A stretch of 64,000 nt of DNA, from the NCBI GenBank assembly GCA_023052935.1, contig JAJSOM010000039.1, forward strand, positions 1 through 64,000, in the 5' to 3' direction. This document shows positions 43,801-52,095 of this stretch, one piece after another. Under the pieces are notes generated by a model. The model was not told the origin of the DNA and did not search any database. It worked only from the letters and a program-made list of their open reading frames with translations. Both the position numbers and the translations under genes were made by a program. Within the stretch, counting starts at the first letter, position 1. Every line of letters starts with the position of its first letter. The stretch is from Piezodorus guildinii (taxonomy: Eukaryota; Arthropoda; Insecta; Hemiptera; Pentatomidae).

Positions 43801-44559
43801 TCCAAAAGAATATTTTCTTATTACGCAACGAGTTATAATGCCATAGAAAGCATGAAAGTATTGAAAAAATATTTAGCATATTTTCCAAAACCCCAAAAAA
43901 TATCATGTGACAACGGAAGAGAATTCGACAATAACTTGTTTAAAGATTTTCTAAACTACTTAAATATTGAATTACATTATACTACCCCCAATCACCCTAA
44001 CTCTCTTGGATTGCTTAATCGAGCAAGCTCTTCGTTATTAGAAATTTTAAGACTTATAAACATAGAAAACAAAGATGATAAAGAGGAAGATAAGTTAGAG
44101 CAAGCAACGACAGCATATAATAATTCCCTTAATCAAGATCTTAAAATGACCCCTAACGAAATAACTTTCGGTATCACTAATGAAACTTATAATGAATCCC
44201 CGGAAATAAAAGAATATCTTGTTCATGAGTACCATCGGAAAATGAAGCAGCTTTTCGAAATAACTAAGAAAGGTATAGAACAAAATAAAGAGAGAAAAAT
44301 AGGCAAGTTAAATGAAAATAGAGAAGACATAGAAATCCCGGAAGATGTGTATATAAAGAGACAACAGAAAAAGAAAATAGATCCTAAATACGAAAAAGGA
44401 AAGTATGTTGATAAAAGATTTCAAAATAGAAATAAAGGTAGAAAGAAAAAACTCCACCCTGATCAAGTCAAACGACCGAAAAAGGTCACTAAGAAAAAGA
44501 AATCAAATAATAATAATAATAAACCTAGTACAAGTCAAAAAAAACCCAGAAATAACTGA
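40831..44559 (+). CDS. pol: Pol: protease, reverse transcriptase, RNase H, integrase
   Basis: Read as a Gag-Pol fusion after the -1 shift; an ATG exists only at 41149, inside the protease-RT spacer. Domains in order: aspartic protease with LIDTGS (DTG at 40927-40935); RT with VIDYRKLNRETTPDKFPIP and the catalytic YMDD (42097-42108); RNase H with TTDASNFAIGAVL, TEKECLAIIW, YSDHKPL and VADHLSRYP; and integrase with the HHCC finger (H near 43542, CDTC at 43651-43662). Integrase D1 is in LMIDTLH (43750-43752) and D2 in CDNGREF (43909-43911). The residue expected to be the catalytic Glu, 36 codons after D2, is Asn (AAT at 44017-44019) in GLLNRASS. The C-terminus is Lys/Asn-rich. The stop at 44559 follows an A8 run, beyond which frame 2 stays open and acidic to 44716, so a homopolymer indel may have shortened the protein. 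No stops elsewhere. Confidence 0.93.
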   Translation, partial: RERPARQSKHIKEENKSQLPYVKDHANRKWLIDTGSWKNYIRPDIVPPDVEREKENFTIKTATGEELGTESISVYCRNNFLKNPEKIKFYLFNFSPNYEILLGNETMREMKFNIDFETNKIKTRYTEFDFIMEDEVLKLVLKEGENQIKVEQNKNLYFIDYEDDKIKIKPGIYDQNIIIDSKVNETIYLPLYYLQKEEVELTDSNKKGNHEIIKQIPQLIRTDHIPPQEKSNLIKLLSKYPSVFKTENDPLSATDLLEHKIKTKTEDPIYSKNYRYPHQFKENIKEEIKKMLESKIIRPSNSPYNSPVWIVPKKPDASGKRKIRMVIDYRKLNRETTPDKFPIPNIEDLLGKLGKATIFTAMDLCSGFHQIKVEESSIPKTAFSTDQGHFEFLRMPFGLSNAPATFQRAMNIIFSDSINVLVYMDDIIIFSENYKDHWKHLEETLKKLEKHNLKIQLDKTEFCKKELLFLGHIISERGIEPNPEKIKAVKDFKLPKNEKEIKSFLGLTGFYRKMIPNYAKIASPLTRCLRKDQKEIKPELYENAFEKLKQLVCSSPILQIPDFNQDFFLTTDASNFAIGAVLAQKKDGKELPVCFASRTLNKAEQNYSTTEKECLAIIWACNHFRPYLYGRKFFIYSDHKPLEYLRTCKTQNARLIRWKLLLEDFEYDIKYIEGKANKVADHLSRYPIEERKLKEPEFDIFHTENSPNNYSQEIVDLLQEMGIEETQEEANNENLEGINNDENIEENNNGEHQEIIQDDISSLATQHSTESSDNRILIVDDKSRPVNVEKNQIIIKKGHAKIQRETIFNNKQRTTIEFTWPYHEKDFEIEEKLLEILRPNITYGIYCSPISDSIESENNWYNALFNKVASLIREKFPTNRIKRYYKLLPDVKNTEDQKLLILDYHIAKTCHRGINETYLVLKTKFYWPNMKDHITEIINKCDTCGKGKYDRRPIKQKFKITPTPEKPFTDLMIDTLHMSNYYIYLIVDTFSKRIFSYYATSYNAIESMKVLKKYLAYFPKPQKISCDNGREFDNNLFKDFLNYLNIELHYTTPNHPNSLGLLNRASSSLLEILRLINIENKDDKEEDKLEQATTAYNNSLNQDLKMTPNEITFGITNETYNESPEIKEYLVHEYHRKMKQLFEITKKGIEQNKERKIGKLNENREDIEIPEDVYIKRQQKKKIDPKYEKGKYVDKRFQNRNKGRKKKLHPDQVKRPKKVTKKKKSNNNNNKPSTSQKKPRNN

Positions 44560-44600
44560 TGAAGATATTGAGAATGTCATAAAAGAAATAGAAACGTCTA

Positions 44601-46238
44601 ATGTTACAGGAGTCAGCCAAGATGACTTTGAGTTCGACGACGAATTGTTTCAAGTATCTTCTGATCGCAGCGCTTACGGTTCAGATACAGACCCTGCTAA
44701 TACAAGATTTATCTGACGGACCAGGAGCATCCATCGTACAAATTAATCCATCTTTTATAATTGAAGATTGGTACACATTTTTACATTATAAGAATCTTAC
44801 AAATTTAACAAGAGAAATTCAAACCCTTAAGATTAGCATTGACGTATTAACAATTAGTAATGAATATAAAACTTTGCATAATATTATTGAACAAAAATAT
44901 AACAAGATATTAGAAAAAATTAATCATATTGTAAATATAAATCGGAATAACCGATCAAAAAGAGGTTTAATTAACGGACTAGGCAATGCTATTAGTTGGC
45001 TCACCGGCAATATGGACGCCGATGACAAAGAAAAGTATGATAATATTTTAAATAAAATCGAGAGAAATATGTATCACATAGAGCATAATGAAAATGTTAG
45101 ATTAGGATTAAATAAAGAATTAACATCTAAACTTAATAAAGAAATAATTGTTTTAAATAAATATAAGGATAGTATAGAAAAAATAAATAATTTTACAGAT
45201 TTAGCTCTTACTAAGTTAATGTATCATGATTTATTAGCCGTATTAGATTTAGTAGAAAATCAATTAAATGATATAGAATTTTCCTTAGAACAATGTAAAT
45301 TAGGAATTACCCATCCAAGCATATTAACGACTAGAGAACTAGAACAATTAAACATACCGTTCGGAGAACCAATCACAGAAAATGTAAAATTAAACTGGTT
45401 ACTTAGCTCCACATTTTGTTCCCTATCAGATACAGGATTAATTTATTATTTTATTAAAATCCCTTTGAAATCATTGCCAAAAACAACTTATTATGCTATG
45501 TCATATCCAGTTACAAGGAATAATAAAGTCATTACTCTAAAGATTAAAGAACAACTAATCATTAGATTTAAAAATTCGTTTTACAATGGAAATTGTATTA
45601 AATTCAATAATCATCATTACTGTAAAGACATGATAGAGATTAAGGACAAATGTATTTTAGAATTATGTAAGAATATAGAATTAAATGATTGTAAAGCTGT
45701 AGAAATAAGAACAAACCCTATAATCAAACTTATACCCACATTACACCAATATTTAACCTTTAATATTAGCAATGTAACAACTAGTGTAACAAACACACAA
45801 ATGTATCATCTACCATCTACTAGCCTCCTTAATCTTAATGAAAATGAGAAATTTGTAAATATAAATGTACCACTTTCTTATGTTGACAATGTAAATATTC
45901 CTTTTATTTCCTATCATTCTGTTAATAATAAAACTATTGTATCAACAAATTTTACTTTTGAGGAATTACAACAAATAGACTTAAGTAATATAGAAATAGA
46001 AGAATTAGAACCTTATGATATAACTGTATCCCAATTTATTTCTTATATATTTTATGTAATATGTTTATATCTTTTATGCTATAATCTTTATCGTCAGTAT
46101 TGTAAACTGAAATTACTGTGTTCTAATCCTTCAAATGATAATCCAAGTACCCATCCTCAACCACCTGAATGTTTTGATGGCAGAGCCAGAGCTTGGTTTC
46201 AATATTTACAGAATAGACAAACCGTCCCAAATCCTTAA
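44601..46238 (+). CDS. env: Env of the errantivirus-like element
   Basis: 545 codons from the first ATG; a second ATG at 44622 precedes a hydrophobic stretch (CFKYLLIAALTVQIQTLL) that could be a signal peptide, although it overlaps the possible pol extension. A furin-type RSKR site lies at 44952-44963, followed by the glycine-rich hydrophobic GLINGLGNAISWLTGN. This is the layout of the baculovirus F-like Env of insect errantiviruses, where cleavage exposes a fusion peptide. Several NxS/T glycosylation sites and cysteines follow. A membrane anchor (FISYIFYVICLYLLCYNLY, about 46032-46090) precedes a tail of about 50 residues. In gypsy the env mRNA is spliced; acceptor-like sites occur around 44680-44692. 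The frame is uninterrupted. Confidence 0.9.
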   Translation: MLQESAKMTLSSTTNCFKYLLIAALTVQIQTLLIQDLSDGPGASIVQINPSFIIEDWYTFLHYKNLTNLTREIQTLKISIDVLTISNEYKTLHNIIEQKYNKILEKINHIVNINRNNRSKRGLINGLGNAISWLTGNMDADDKEKYDNILNKIERNMYHIEHNENVRLGLNKELTSKLNKEIIVLNKYKDSIEKINNFTDLALTKLMYHDLLAVLDLVENQLNDIEFSLEQCKLGITHPSILTTRELEQLNIPFGEPITENVKLNWLLSSTFCSLSDTGLIYYFIKIPLKSLPKTTYYAMSYPVTRNNKVITLKIKEQLIIRFKNSFYNGNCIKFNNHHYCKDMIEIKDKCILELCKNIELNDCKAVEIRTNPIIKLIPTLHQYLTFNISNVTTSVTNTQMYHLPSTSLLNLNENEKFVNINVPLSYVDNVNIPFISYHSVNNKTIVSTNFTFEELQQIDLSNIEIEELEPYDITVSQFISYIFYVICLYLLCYNLYRQYCKLKLLCSNPSNDNPSTHPQPPECFDGRARAWFQYLQNRQTVPNP

Positions 46239-46267
46239 ATTTAGAGTTCAGTGGGCTTCACTCTCAT

Positions 46268-46278
46268 AAGGACGGAGG
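46268..46278 (+). promoter_or_regulatory. Polypurine tract
   Basis: AAGGACGGAGG directly before the AGTCAC start of the 3' LTR, the expected place for the plus-strand primer. It is interrupted by a single C. Confidence 0.75.
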
Positions 46279-46570
46279 AGTCACGCCACCATGAGGCCAT
46301 AGTGCACCTGCAGATCACACCATATTCCTTGAATCTTATTCAGCAGTCCTATTAACCTATATATACCCTGTCCCTTCTCCCAGGGAGGACACTCACTCTC
46401 TTCAAGTCCTCGCAGTAATTACGGTACGCAATCTATGTCAGATCTAGTATAGCCATATTGTTATTATCAAGATTGTCATTATTGTCTTTTAAAGTGTTAT
46501 TATCGATATTTTGTAACTTTTGAATAAATAAAATATTTTTTTTTCAATAACGAGCACGAACACCAAAATT
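46279..46570 (+). repeat. 3' LTR
   Basis: 292 bp, same length and, on visual comparison, same sequence as 39082-39373. It is followed by a second primer binding site and leader (46570-46650) matching 39373-39453, which should not be present after a normal 3' LTR. Confidence 0.93.
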
Positions 46571-46654
46571 GGCGCCCGAACAGGGACTGCATATTTTTAT
46601 CGCAGTTTTAAGAACCGAGTTTCCGCAGATCCGAACTTTTTCCGCAAATCAAAG

Positions 46655-47830
46655 GCGCGTTCATGGCAGCCGTGCCACCCCGAGTTACCTATATACGAAA
46701 TATATAATAAGGAAAAGTATTGAGATCGTGAAAACTTTTGAATTTGAGTTTTGATCGGAAATATGTGTTTTAGAGTCTGAAATTTCGGAAGAAGCGTGGT
46801 TTAGTGGGTAGAGCGCTATTCTACTGTGCTCCGGGTCCTGGGTTCGAATCCCAGCTGTGGCGGAATATTATTTATTCTGTTATTTCAGCTGGACGGCGAT
46901 TCTGGGGACCCTCCTGGGGCACACCCAGCCTTAATCAAGTGGGTAACCAAAAAATGGGGAAAACCTGGCGGCTGAGCGTGATCTCGGCCGAATCACCTCA
47001 TTGCACGGCCGTTTTCCTAGAAACAGTACTAAGCCCAAAACTCTTCATAAGTTTTAGTGGTACAGGTTGTTTTTTTTTTGTTTTTTTTAGGGTCTGAAAT
47101 TTCATAATTAAGACAAATATACACCCGAGATGTTACAGCAACTTTTTCTCCAAAGTGCGCTGAGCAGAAGAGCCACTTTATGCCAGGCACTTTGGACCTT
47201 TTTATGATTTTCTCTGCCAGAGCTCACATGCCGATTTTTTAAATTTCTTTCTTTAAACTACCTTTAATTTTGTAGTTTCTATAAAAATAAGCATATTATC
47301 TCTTTAGCATTGTTAAAAACAGATAAGAATACGTTTAACGTATTCGATAGATAACAAAAGGAGAAAAGAGCTTTTTTTATACCCAATGTTCGCGTTTTTA
47401 AATATAAAAGCAGTAATATAGATATATAATATACCATTGGAAAGCTAACGATTTTAGAAAAAATATTATTTTTTATACAAATTCGTAAATGTAAACGGGG
47501 AGTGATGAATAGCCAATAAAACTAACTGATTGTCGTAGATAGTAATACAATAAATTATTTAATAAAACATATTGAAACTTAAAGTGATTAATTCTTTAAC
47601 GATTTATTTTCATCCTAAGTTTAGTTAAAAATTCTGGAATTGATTTTAACAACGAAAGTAAGTGAAAGTCGGGTGTTGCGGGCACTAGATTTTTGAGCTA
47701 TAGCTTTAATTCAAAATTCTTAAATTGATTATAACTACCAAAAGTAATTAAAAGTTGCACGCACAATTTTCTTCTAGTAACCCATTTTTAAGTTACGGGC
47801 TTCATATATAATTTATTTAATAAAACGAAA
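46655..47830 (+). repeat. Dispersed repeat R1, copy 3 (hosting a SINE)
   Basis: Homologous to copies at 7985-8935 (inverted) and 38130-38700. Landmarks include AAAAGTATTGAGATCGTGAAAAC (46715-46737), CTACCTTTAATTTTGTAG, GGAGAAAAGAGC, AATATACCATTGGAAAGC and GATTTTAACAACGAAAGTAAGTGAAAGTC (47642-47670) leading into GTGTTGCG. A second, diverged ending with AGTTGCACGC follows at 47700-47770. It begins right where the truncated errantivirus leader ends. A SINE interrupts it at 46787-47091. Confidence 0.6.
46787..47091 (+). mobile_element. tRNA-derived SINE (family S2), 12-bp TSD
   Basis: Bounded by GTCTGAAATTTC at 46775-46786 and 47092-47103. The tRNA-like head holds an A box (TGGTTTAGTGGGTAGAGCGC) and a B box (GGGTTCGAATCCC), the internal RNA polymerase III promoter. 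The body has GGAATATTATTTATTCTG, ACCCTCCTGGGGCA, AAGTGGGTAACC and GATCTCGGCCGAA, and the end is T-rich. The same family occurs at 62052-62350. It is unrelated to the SINE at 24.2 kb except for tRNA origin. Confidence 0.88.
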
Positions 47831-48379
47831 TAATTCAAAATAAATTTATTTTTATATTCTTAATATCCGGAAGAAATTGAGTAATATTTAGGGTAGAAAA
47901 ATTAGGATTTTTTTATTTATTTTATATTTCTACCAAAGTTCCTAAGTAACGTTTTATTATGATGAAAATTTTAATTCAATAGTACTTTAGAAGAAAAATT
48001 TAAAAAATCAGCTCTATTTTTTCTACCACAAATTCATAATAATTTTTTGTTTTAGAGTTTAAAGGTTTTCATTTTATTGAGTTCTCATGTTCAAAAAAAT
48101 TCAAATGGCAAATAAAAGACAAAAACACTTTATCAGAAATGGATCACTGTGATTGAGAAAAGAGAGGAATCGTGTAAGATGGGCTAAAGGGGCGAGTAGA
48201 CGTAGACGTACTAACAAGAAGTTTCTTTGAGCTAATTCCAAGGACTGGGAGATAAAATTAGCTCTTCATTAAAGCAAAAGGTCATCCTGGCTTCAAAGGA
48301 ATCCGGGTTTCCTTTTCGGAGATTTAAAACAAACCCTCTGTAGTTTAAACTTCTACACTGTCTCTGCTAAATTCAGATT

Positions 48380-49140
48380 AGAATAGAATAGAAAAATAAT
48401 TTTTATTCTGGGACTGGGTCCCTTAACAACAATATGATATGTACAATTAATATAAACAATGTGTCTGGCCACAAGACCAAAGGATTATAATTAATTTTTA
48501 TTTACAAAGCTTTAAGAAGAAAAGTAGGATACAATAAAACAAAAGAGCAAAATAACTAAAAGAGTAAAATAAATGAATAACTTCTGATATGTTGAACAAA
48601 ACTTAACATTGAAACTGATTCATAATAATTGATCGATACAGAATCATGAACAATAAATAATAAATTTTCCTTTTGAATAGATATTTGATTTAAAAACTCA
48701 GGCTTGTGGAGCGTCTGTTTGAGATGACAATAGGTACTCGTAAAGCTGGGACTTGAATGATGGTAGGGAAGAAGCATGGCGGATTTGAGTAGGTAGGGAA
48801 TTCCAGAGAGTAGTAGAGCGGGCAAGTAAGGAATGTTCAAAACTTGTTGTTCTGTGGGCAGGAATATAAAGGTCAGAATGGCGCGATCTTGTTTGGAGCG
48901 AGCTGACGGACGATTTAAATTGAAGAAGTTTGTGGATATAGGAAGGTAGCTTGGAGTTGACAGTTTGGTAAAGGAATGATCCAAGGAAATTTTGAGAGAA
49001 GGAGCCACTTTAACTCACTGTATAAATGGGTCACATGAGACCTCTTCGGTGTGCCAAGGACAAATCTTAAAAATGTATTCATAATTCGCTTTAGCCTGTC
49101 CTCGAGCACAGTCGAGAGGCCACCATATACCCCGGTATTA
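48380..49140 (-). pseudogene. CR1/L2-like non-LTR fragment (C-terminus and 3' UTR)
   Basis: Minus-strand remnant. Near 49140-49000 it reads YGGLSTVLEDRLKRIMNTFLRFVLGTPKRSHVTHLYSELKWL in pieces, the classical post-RT segment of CR1/L2-type elements. Later frames carry DLYIPAHRTT-, SLLARSTTLWNSLP- and SSLPSFKSQL-like segments, broken by several frameshifts. A presumptive 3' UTR continues to about 48380. The same family occurs on the plus strand at 50470-51250. Confidence 0.78.
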
Positions 49141-49220
49141 GTAGATAGATTAGTAGTGCGACGGGCGTATAATTAAAATATGTAAAACATTTTTTTTTTT
49201 GTTTTATTTATTTAAATATT

Positions 49221-49640
49221 ATGTCTGATATTCCTATTCATCCCGAAATTGTTCTCACTACTTACGCCGATGTCAAACCCTTCAGCCTCACATCCAATCA
49301 TGTCCAATGTGTCATAAATAGAGAATTAAAATCAATCCAAATAAATCCCATAAAATTAATATCACCCTTCGTCGCAAACCTAACACTACCTGCCCCTACC
49401 ACTATATCCTTTGGCTTCATTACACTTATCCCTGTTGAACAGATCCGTTACCTTGGACTCTATCTAGACAAGCCCCTTACGTGGAATCCTCAAACTAGAC
49501 TGAAACGACAAGAAACTACATTTCAACTACATCTATTGCCGATTATCCTCCGAGGTCCCTGAAAAGACGGTGGTCCCGAGACCTGCTCATAAAATAAACA
49601 TTGAAGTGCTACCACTGGGTAGCTTCTTCATAGGTCTATT
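49221..49640 (+). pseudogene. Jockey-like fragment with internal deletion
   Basis: Plus-strand frame starting ADIPIHPEIVLTTYAD-like, continuing with INRELKSIQINPIKLI and ISFGFITLIPVEQIRYLGLYLDKPLTWNPQTRLKRQET. It then jumps into the C-terminal PRRLKRRWSRDLL-like end at about 49545-49590. The same blocks occur at 54785-55450 (VSFNNIPLVPVEHIRYLGLLLDKRLTW). The middle of the C-terminal domain is deleted. No functional product is possible. Confidence 0.8.
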
Positions 49641-50469
49641 GTTGCCTATTATTTTAATTCATCTATTTTACTTATTATATTTGTATACACTGTTGTAAAA
49701 AACTATAAAATTTGTTTAAAAAAATATATTTATGTAAAAATAGAAGATGAATATTAAAGGAAATTCAATAAAATATAGTAAAGAAATAAAATATAAAGAC
49801 TGTGAAAATTCCTATCTCTTTATTCAGACCTACTTTTCTGGATAAGCGTACATGAGAAAGTTACTATCAATACAAAATATTCAAACAAAGAATTTATTGT
49901 TTGTGTTGGTTCGGTCTTTCATAATCGGTTCTATAGTCACGAAATATGTGTTTTTTAACTACTTAGAAGTATGGAACAATTACAACAAAAATGTATTATA
50001 CCACCTATGAAAATATATTATATAGATTAGAATAAACCTCAGGAAACTTCCATCGAGTCTTAATGGATTAGTTTTTCTTTAAAAGAAATGAATTTCATAT
50101 TGAATAATAAAAGTTTTCATCAATAGTAATCGTGTTATAACGACTCTGAAATCGATCTTCAAACTAAATTGAAATTTCATGACTAAACTTTTCAATTCTT
50201 ACATGTTTTTTACATATTATGATATTTTACAATTATCACTATTTTTATAGATTCTGAAAAGTTCTGTTTTTCTTAAGAGTGATATAAATCTAGTTATCAT
50301 CATTAATATTTACTTCTTTTTTTTATGTTTATCATGATCTCTTTATATTTTGGAAATATTTATTCACCCTTTTCTTTATTTTTAATTTAGGTATGTCCAG
50401 TTTGAAAACGCTGTTTTATAAAACTAAAATTTTTGGAAATATTACACCAGCATAGGCAAAAAAATCGGC
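49641..50469. other. AT-rich sequence, nothing recognised
   Basis: No supported gene or repeat between two retroelement fragments. Confidence 0.5.
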
Positions 50470-51250
50470 GAACTATAAGAGGCAGTTTCTACTATATAAA
50501 TTGCACTATTTTCTCCGAATGGCTCTAACACTTCAATTTTTTCCATCACTCCCGTCATCTTTTTCCACTATCCACCCGTAAGCTCCTTGTATCCTCACCC
50601 ATTTTCACCCCTCTTTGACTATTGCTGCATGGTATATGGTGGCCTCTCGGCTGTGCTTGAGGACATGCTAAAACGAATTATGTACATATTTCTAAGATTT
50701 TTCCTCGGTACTCCGAAAAGATCTCATGTTCCCCATTAATACGGCAAGTTAAAGTGGCTCCTTTTCCCAATTTTTATACAATATTTCTTAGGATCATATC
50801 TTTACCAAAACATTAACTCCCAGCATCCACAGTCTCCTGCAATTTAAATCCTCATTCCACTCACTTGAAAGAAGATCATTCTGATATTTACATTTTTACT
50901 AATAAAACTAAAGCTTTTGATCCTTCCATTCTTGTACGCTCCTATACATTCTGGAACTCTCTGTCTACACATTCCCGCCATGCTGCGTCTCTGTCATTCA
51001 AATCCTAACTTTTCCAATATTATCTCAAAAAGGCGCCTGATAATTTTGATATTTATATTCTTGACATCATATTTGAAAATAGGTGACATATTTACTCATT
51101 CATTTTGTTCAATACTTATCTTTTAAAAATTGTTTTATTTTTATATTTTTTGTAATATAGTGAAGAGGGAGGTTATGGTTATTCAGTGTTGCCCCCCGTA
51201 CAGTATCGTACTATTCTTTCATACAGTATTACAGTTATTATGCAAGCTTG
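50470..51250 (+). pseudogene. CR1/L2-like non-LTR fragment
   Basis: Plus-strand copy of the family at 48380-49140. The conserved block near 50615-50760 (CMVYGGLSAVLEDMLKRIM, FLGTPKRSHVPH) is interrupted by a stop, and later segments (SSNTHIPAMLRLCHSNPNFSN-like) are in other frames. The open stretch at 50917-51126 is a remnant of this region and not an independent gene. Confidence 0.72.
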
Positions 51251-51259
51251 CACAACCGA

Positions 51260-52080
51260 ATCGATATGCTCAAATAAATAGAAAATTGCTATAAATCTAT
51301 GAACTAATATTTTTATGAATTATTTCTACTCAGTTAATTTAATGAAAATGTTACACTGTAAAATCATTTGTACTCCCTTGGAAAATAAATTAAACTTTTA
51401 AGCGTGTCCTCATTTAAATTGCACCGGTGCAAAGCAAGAGCCATTCTCTAGTCTTCTCATGTATCTAGTAATTTGTATTGAACCATAGTTTAAAATGATT
51501 TTATTAAGTTTATTGAGCTTAATATGAAGATGATAATACCAGGATTGACAATCAGGGTTTCATTAGGAAACGATAAGCCCCAATACTCGAACATATAATT
51601 TAATGGAATATTAAAGGGATGAGAGGCCTTATCTAAATCTACTCAGTGATGGGGCTGAGATTGAGCGGTCTAACTTAGCGAGCTCCAGGGACAGAGATGT
51701 AATGGCCGTAATGAAGTCAGTGTCCCTAAGGCGGGACCCTAACCTTACTCCAGGCCCTGGAGATTGTTCCATACTCCAGCATCACCTTACACCATAGCTA
51801 CCTCCAGCCAATCCATCATCTTTAAAAAGACTGCTGGTGCAATTATAGCGGACTGGTACTTGTAGGGGACAATTTTTAAGGAGGAAAACTTTTGTTTCCT
51901 GATGATAAAACTTTATTCAAATATGATTATTTTGAAAATAAGTTTTGTTTGAGTTTTAAATACCCTGAAGTACTAAATAAAGTTGATAGTGAAGTAGTTG
52001 ATATAAAGTTTTATTAAGATAAAAAAAATCATTATCATTTGAGTAACTAAAAACAATTTCATAAAAAAATGTCACCGATC
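51260..52080. other. Unassigned sequence with a GC-richer patch
   Basis: Mostly AT-rich, with a patch at 51600-51870 of clearly higher GC content. It contains no tRNA-like box pair and no protein motif I recognise. Possibly part of an undescribed repeat; no second copy was seen in the window. Confidence 0.4.
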
Positions 52081-52095
52081 TAAATTCAACAACTA

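Larger units (their letters stand above)
39082..46650 (+). mobile_element. Errantivirus-like Ty3/Gypsy element with env
   Basis: Complete LTR retrotransposon with gag, pol and env in the order typical of insect errantiviruses. Between LTRs of 292 bp lie a tRNA-Lys-type primer binding site, gag, a -1 frameshift site, pol (protease, RT, RNase H, integrase), env and a polypurine tract. After the 3' LTR the sequence continues with another primer binding site and 80 bp of leader identical to those after the 5' LTR, then breaks off at 46650. This indicates a former tandem copy. The two LTRs look identical by eye, so the insertion is recent. Element DNA is more A-rich on the coding strand than the neighbouring repeats. 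Confidence 0.93.

Noticed and set aside
44095..44283. Minus-strand frame inside pol
   Set aside because: Shadow of the integrase coding sequence; no independent signals.
46787..46870. A functional tRNA gene
   Set aside because: The A and B boxes are those of a SINE head. The stretch is followed by a SINE body and flanked by a target-site duplication, and a proper cloverleaf with matching acceptor stem was not seen.
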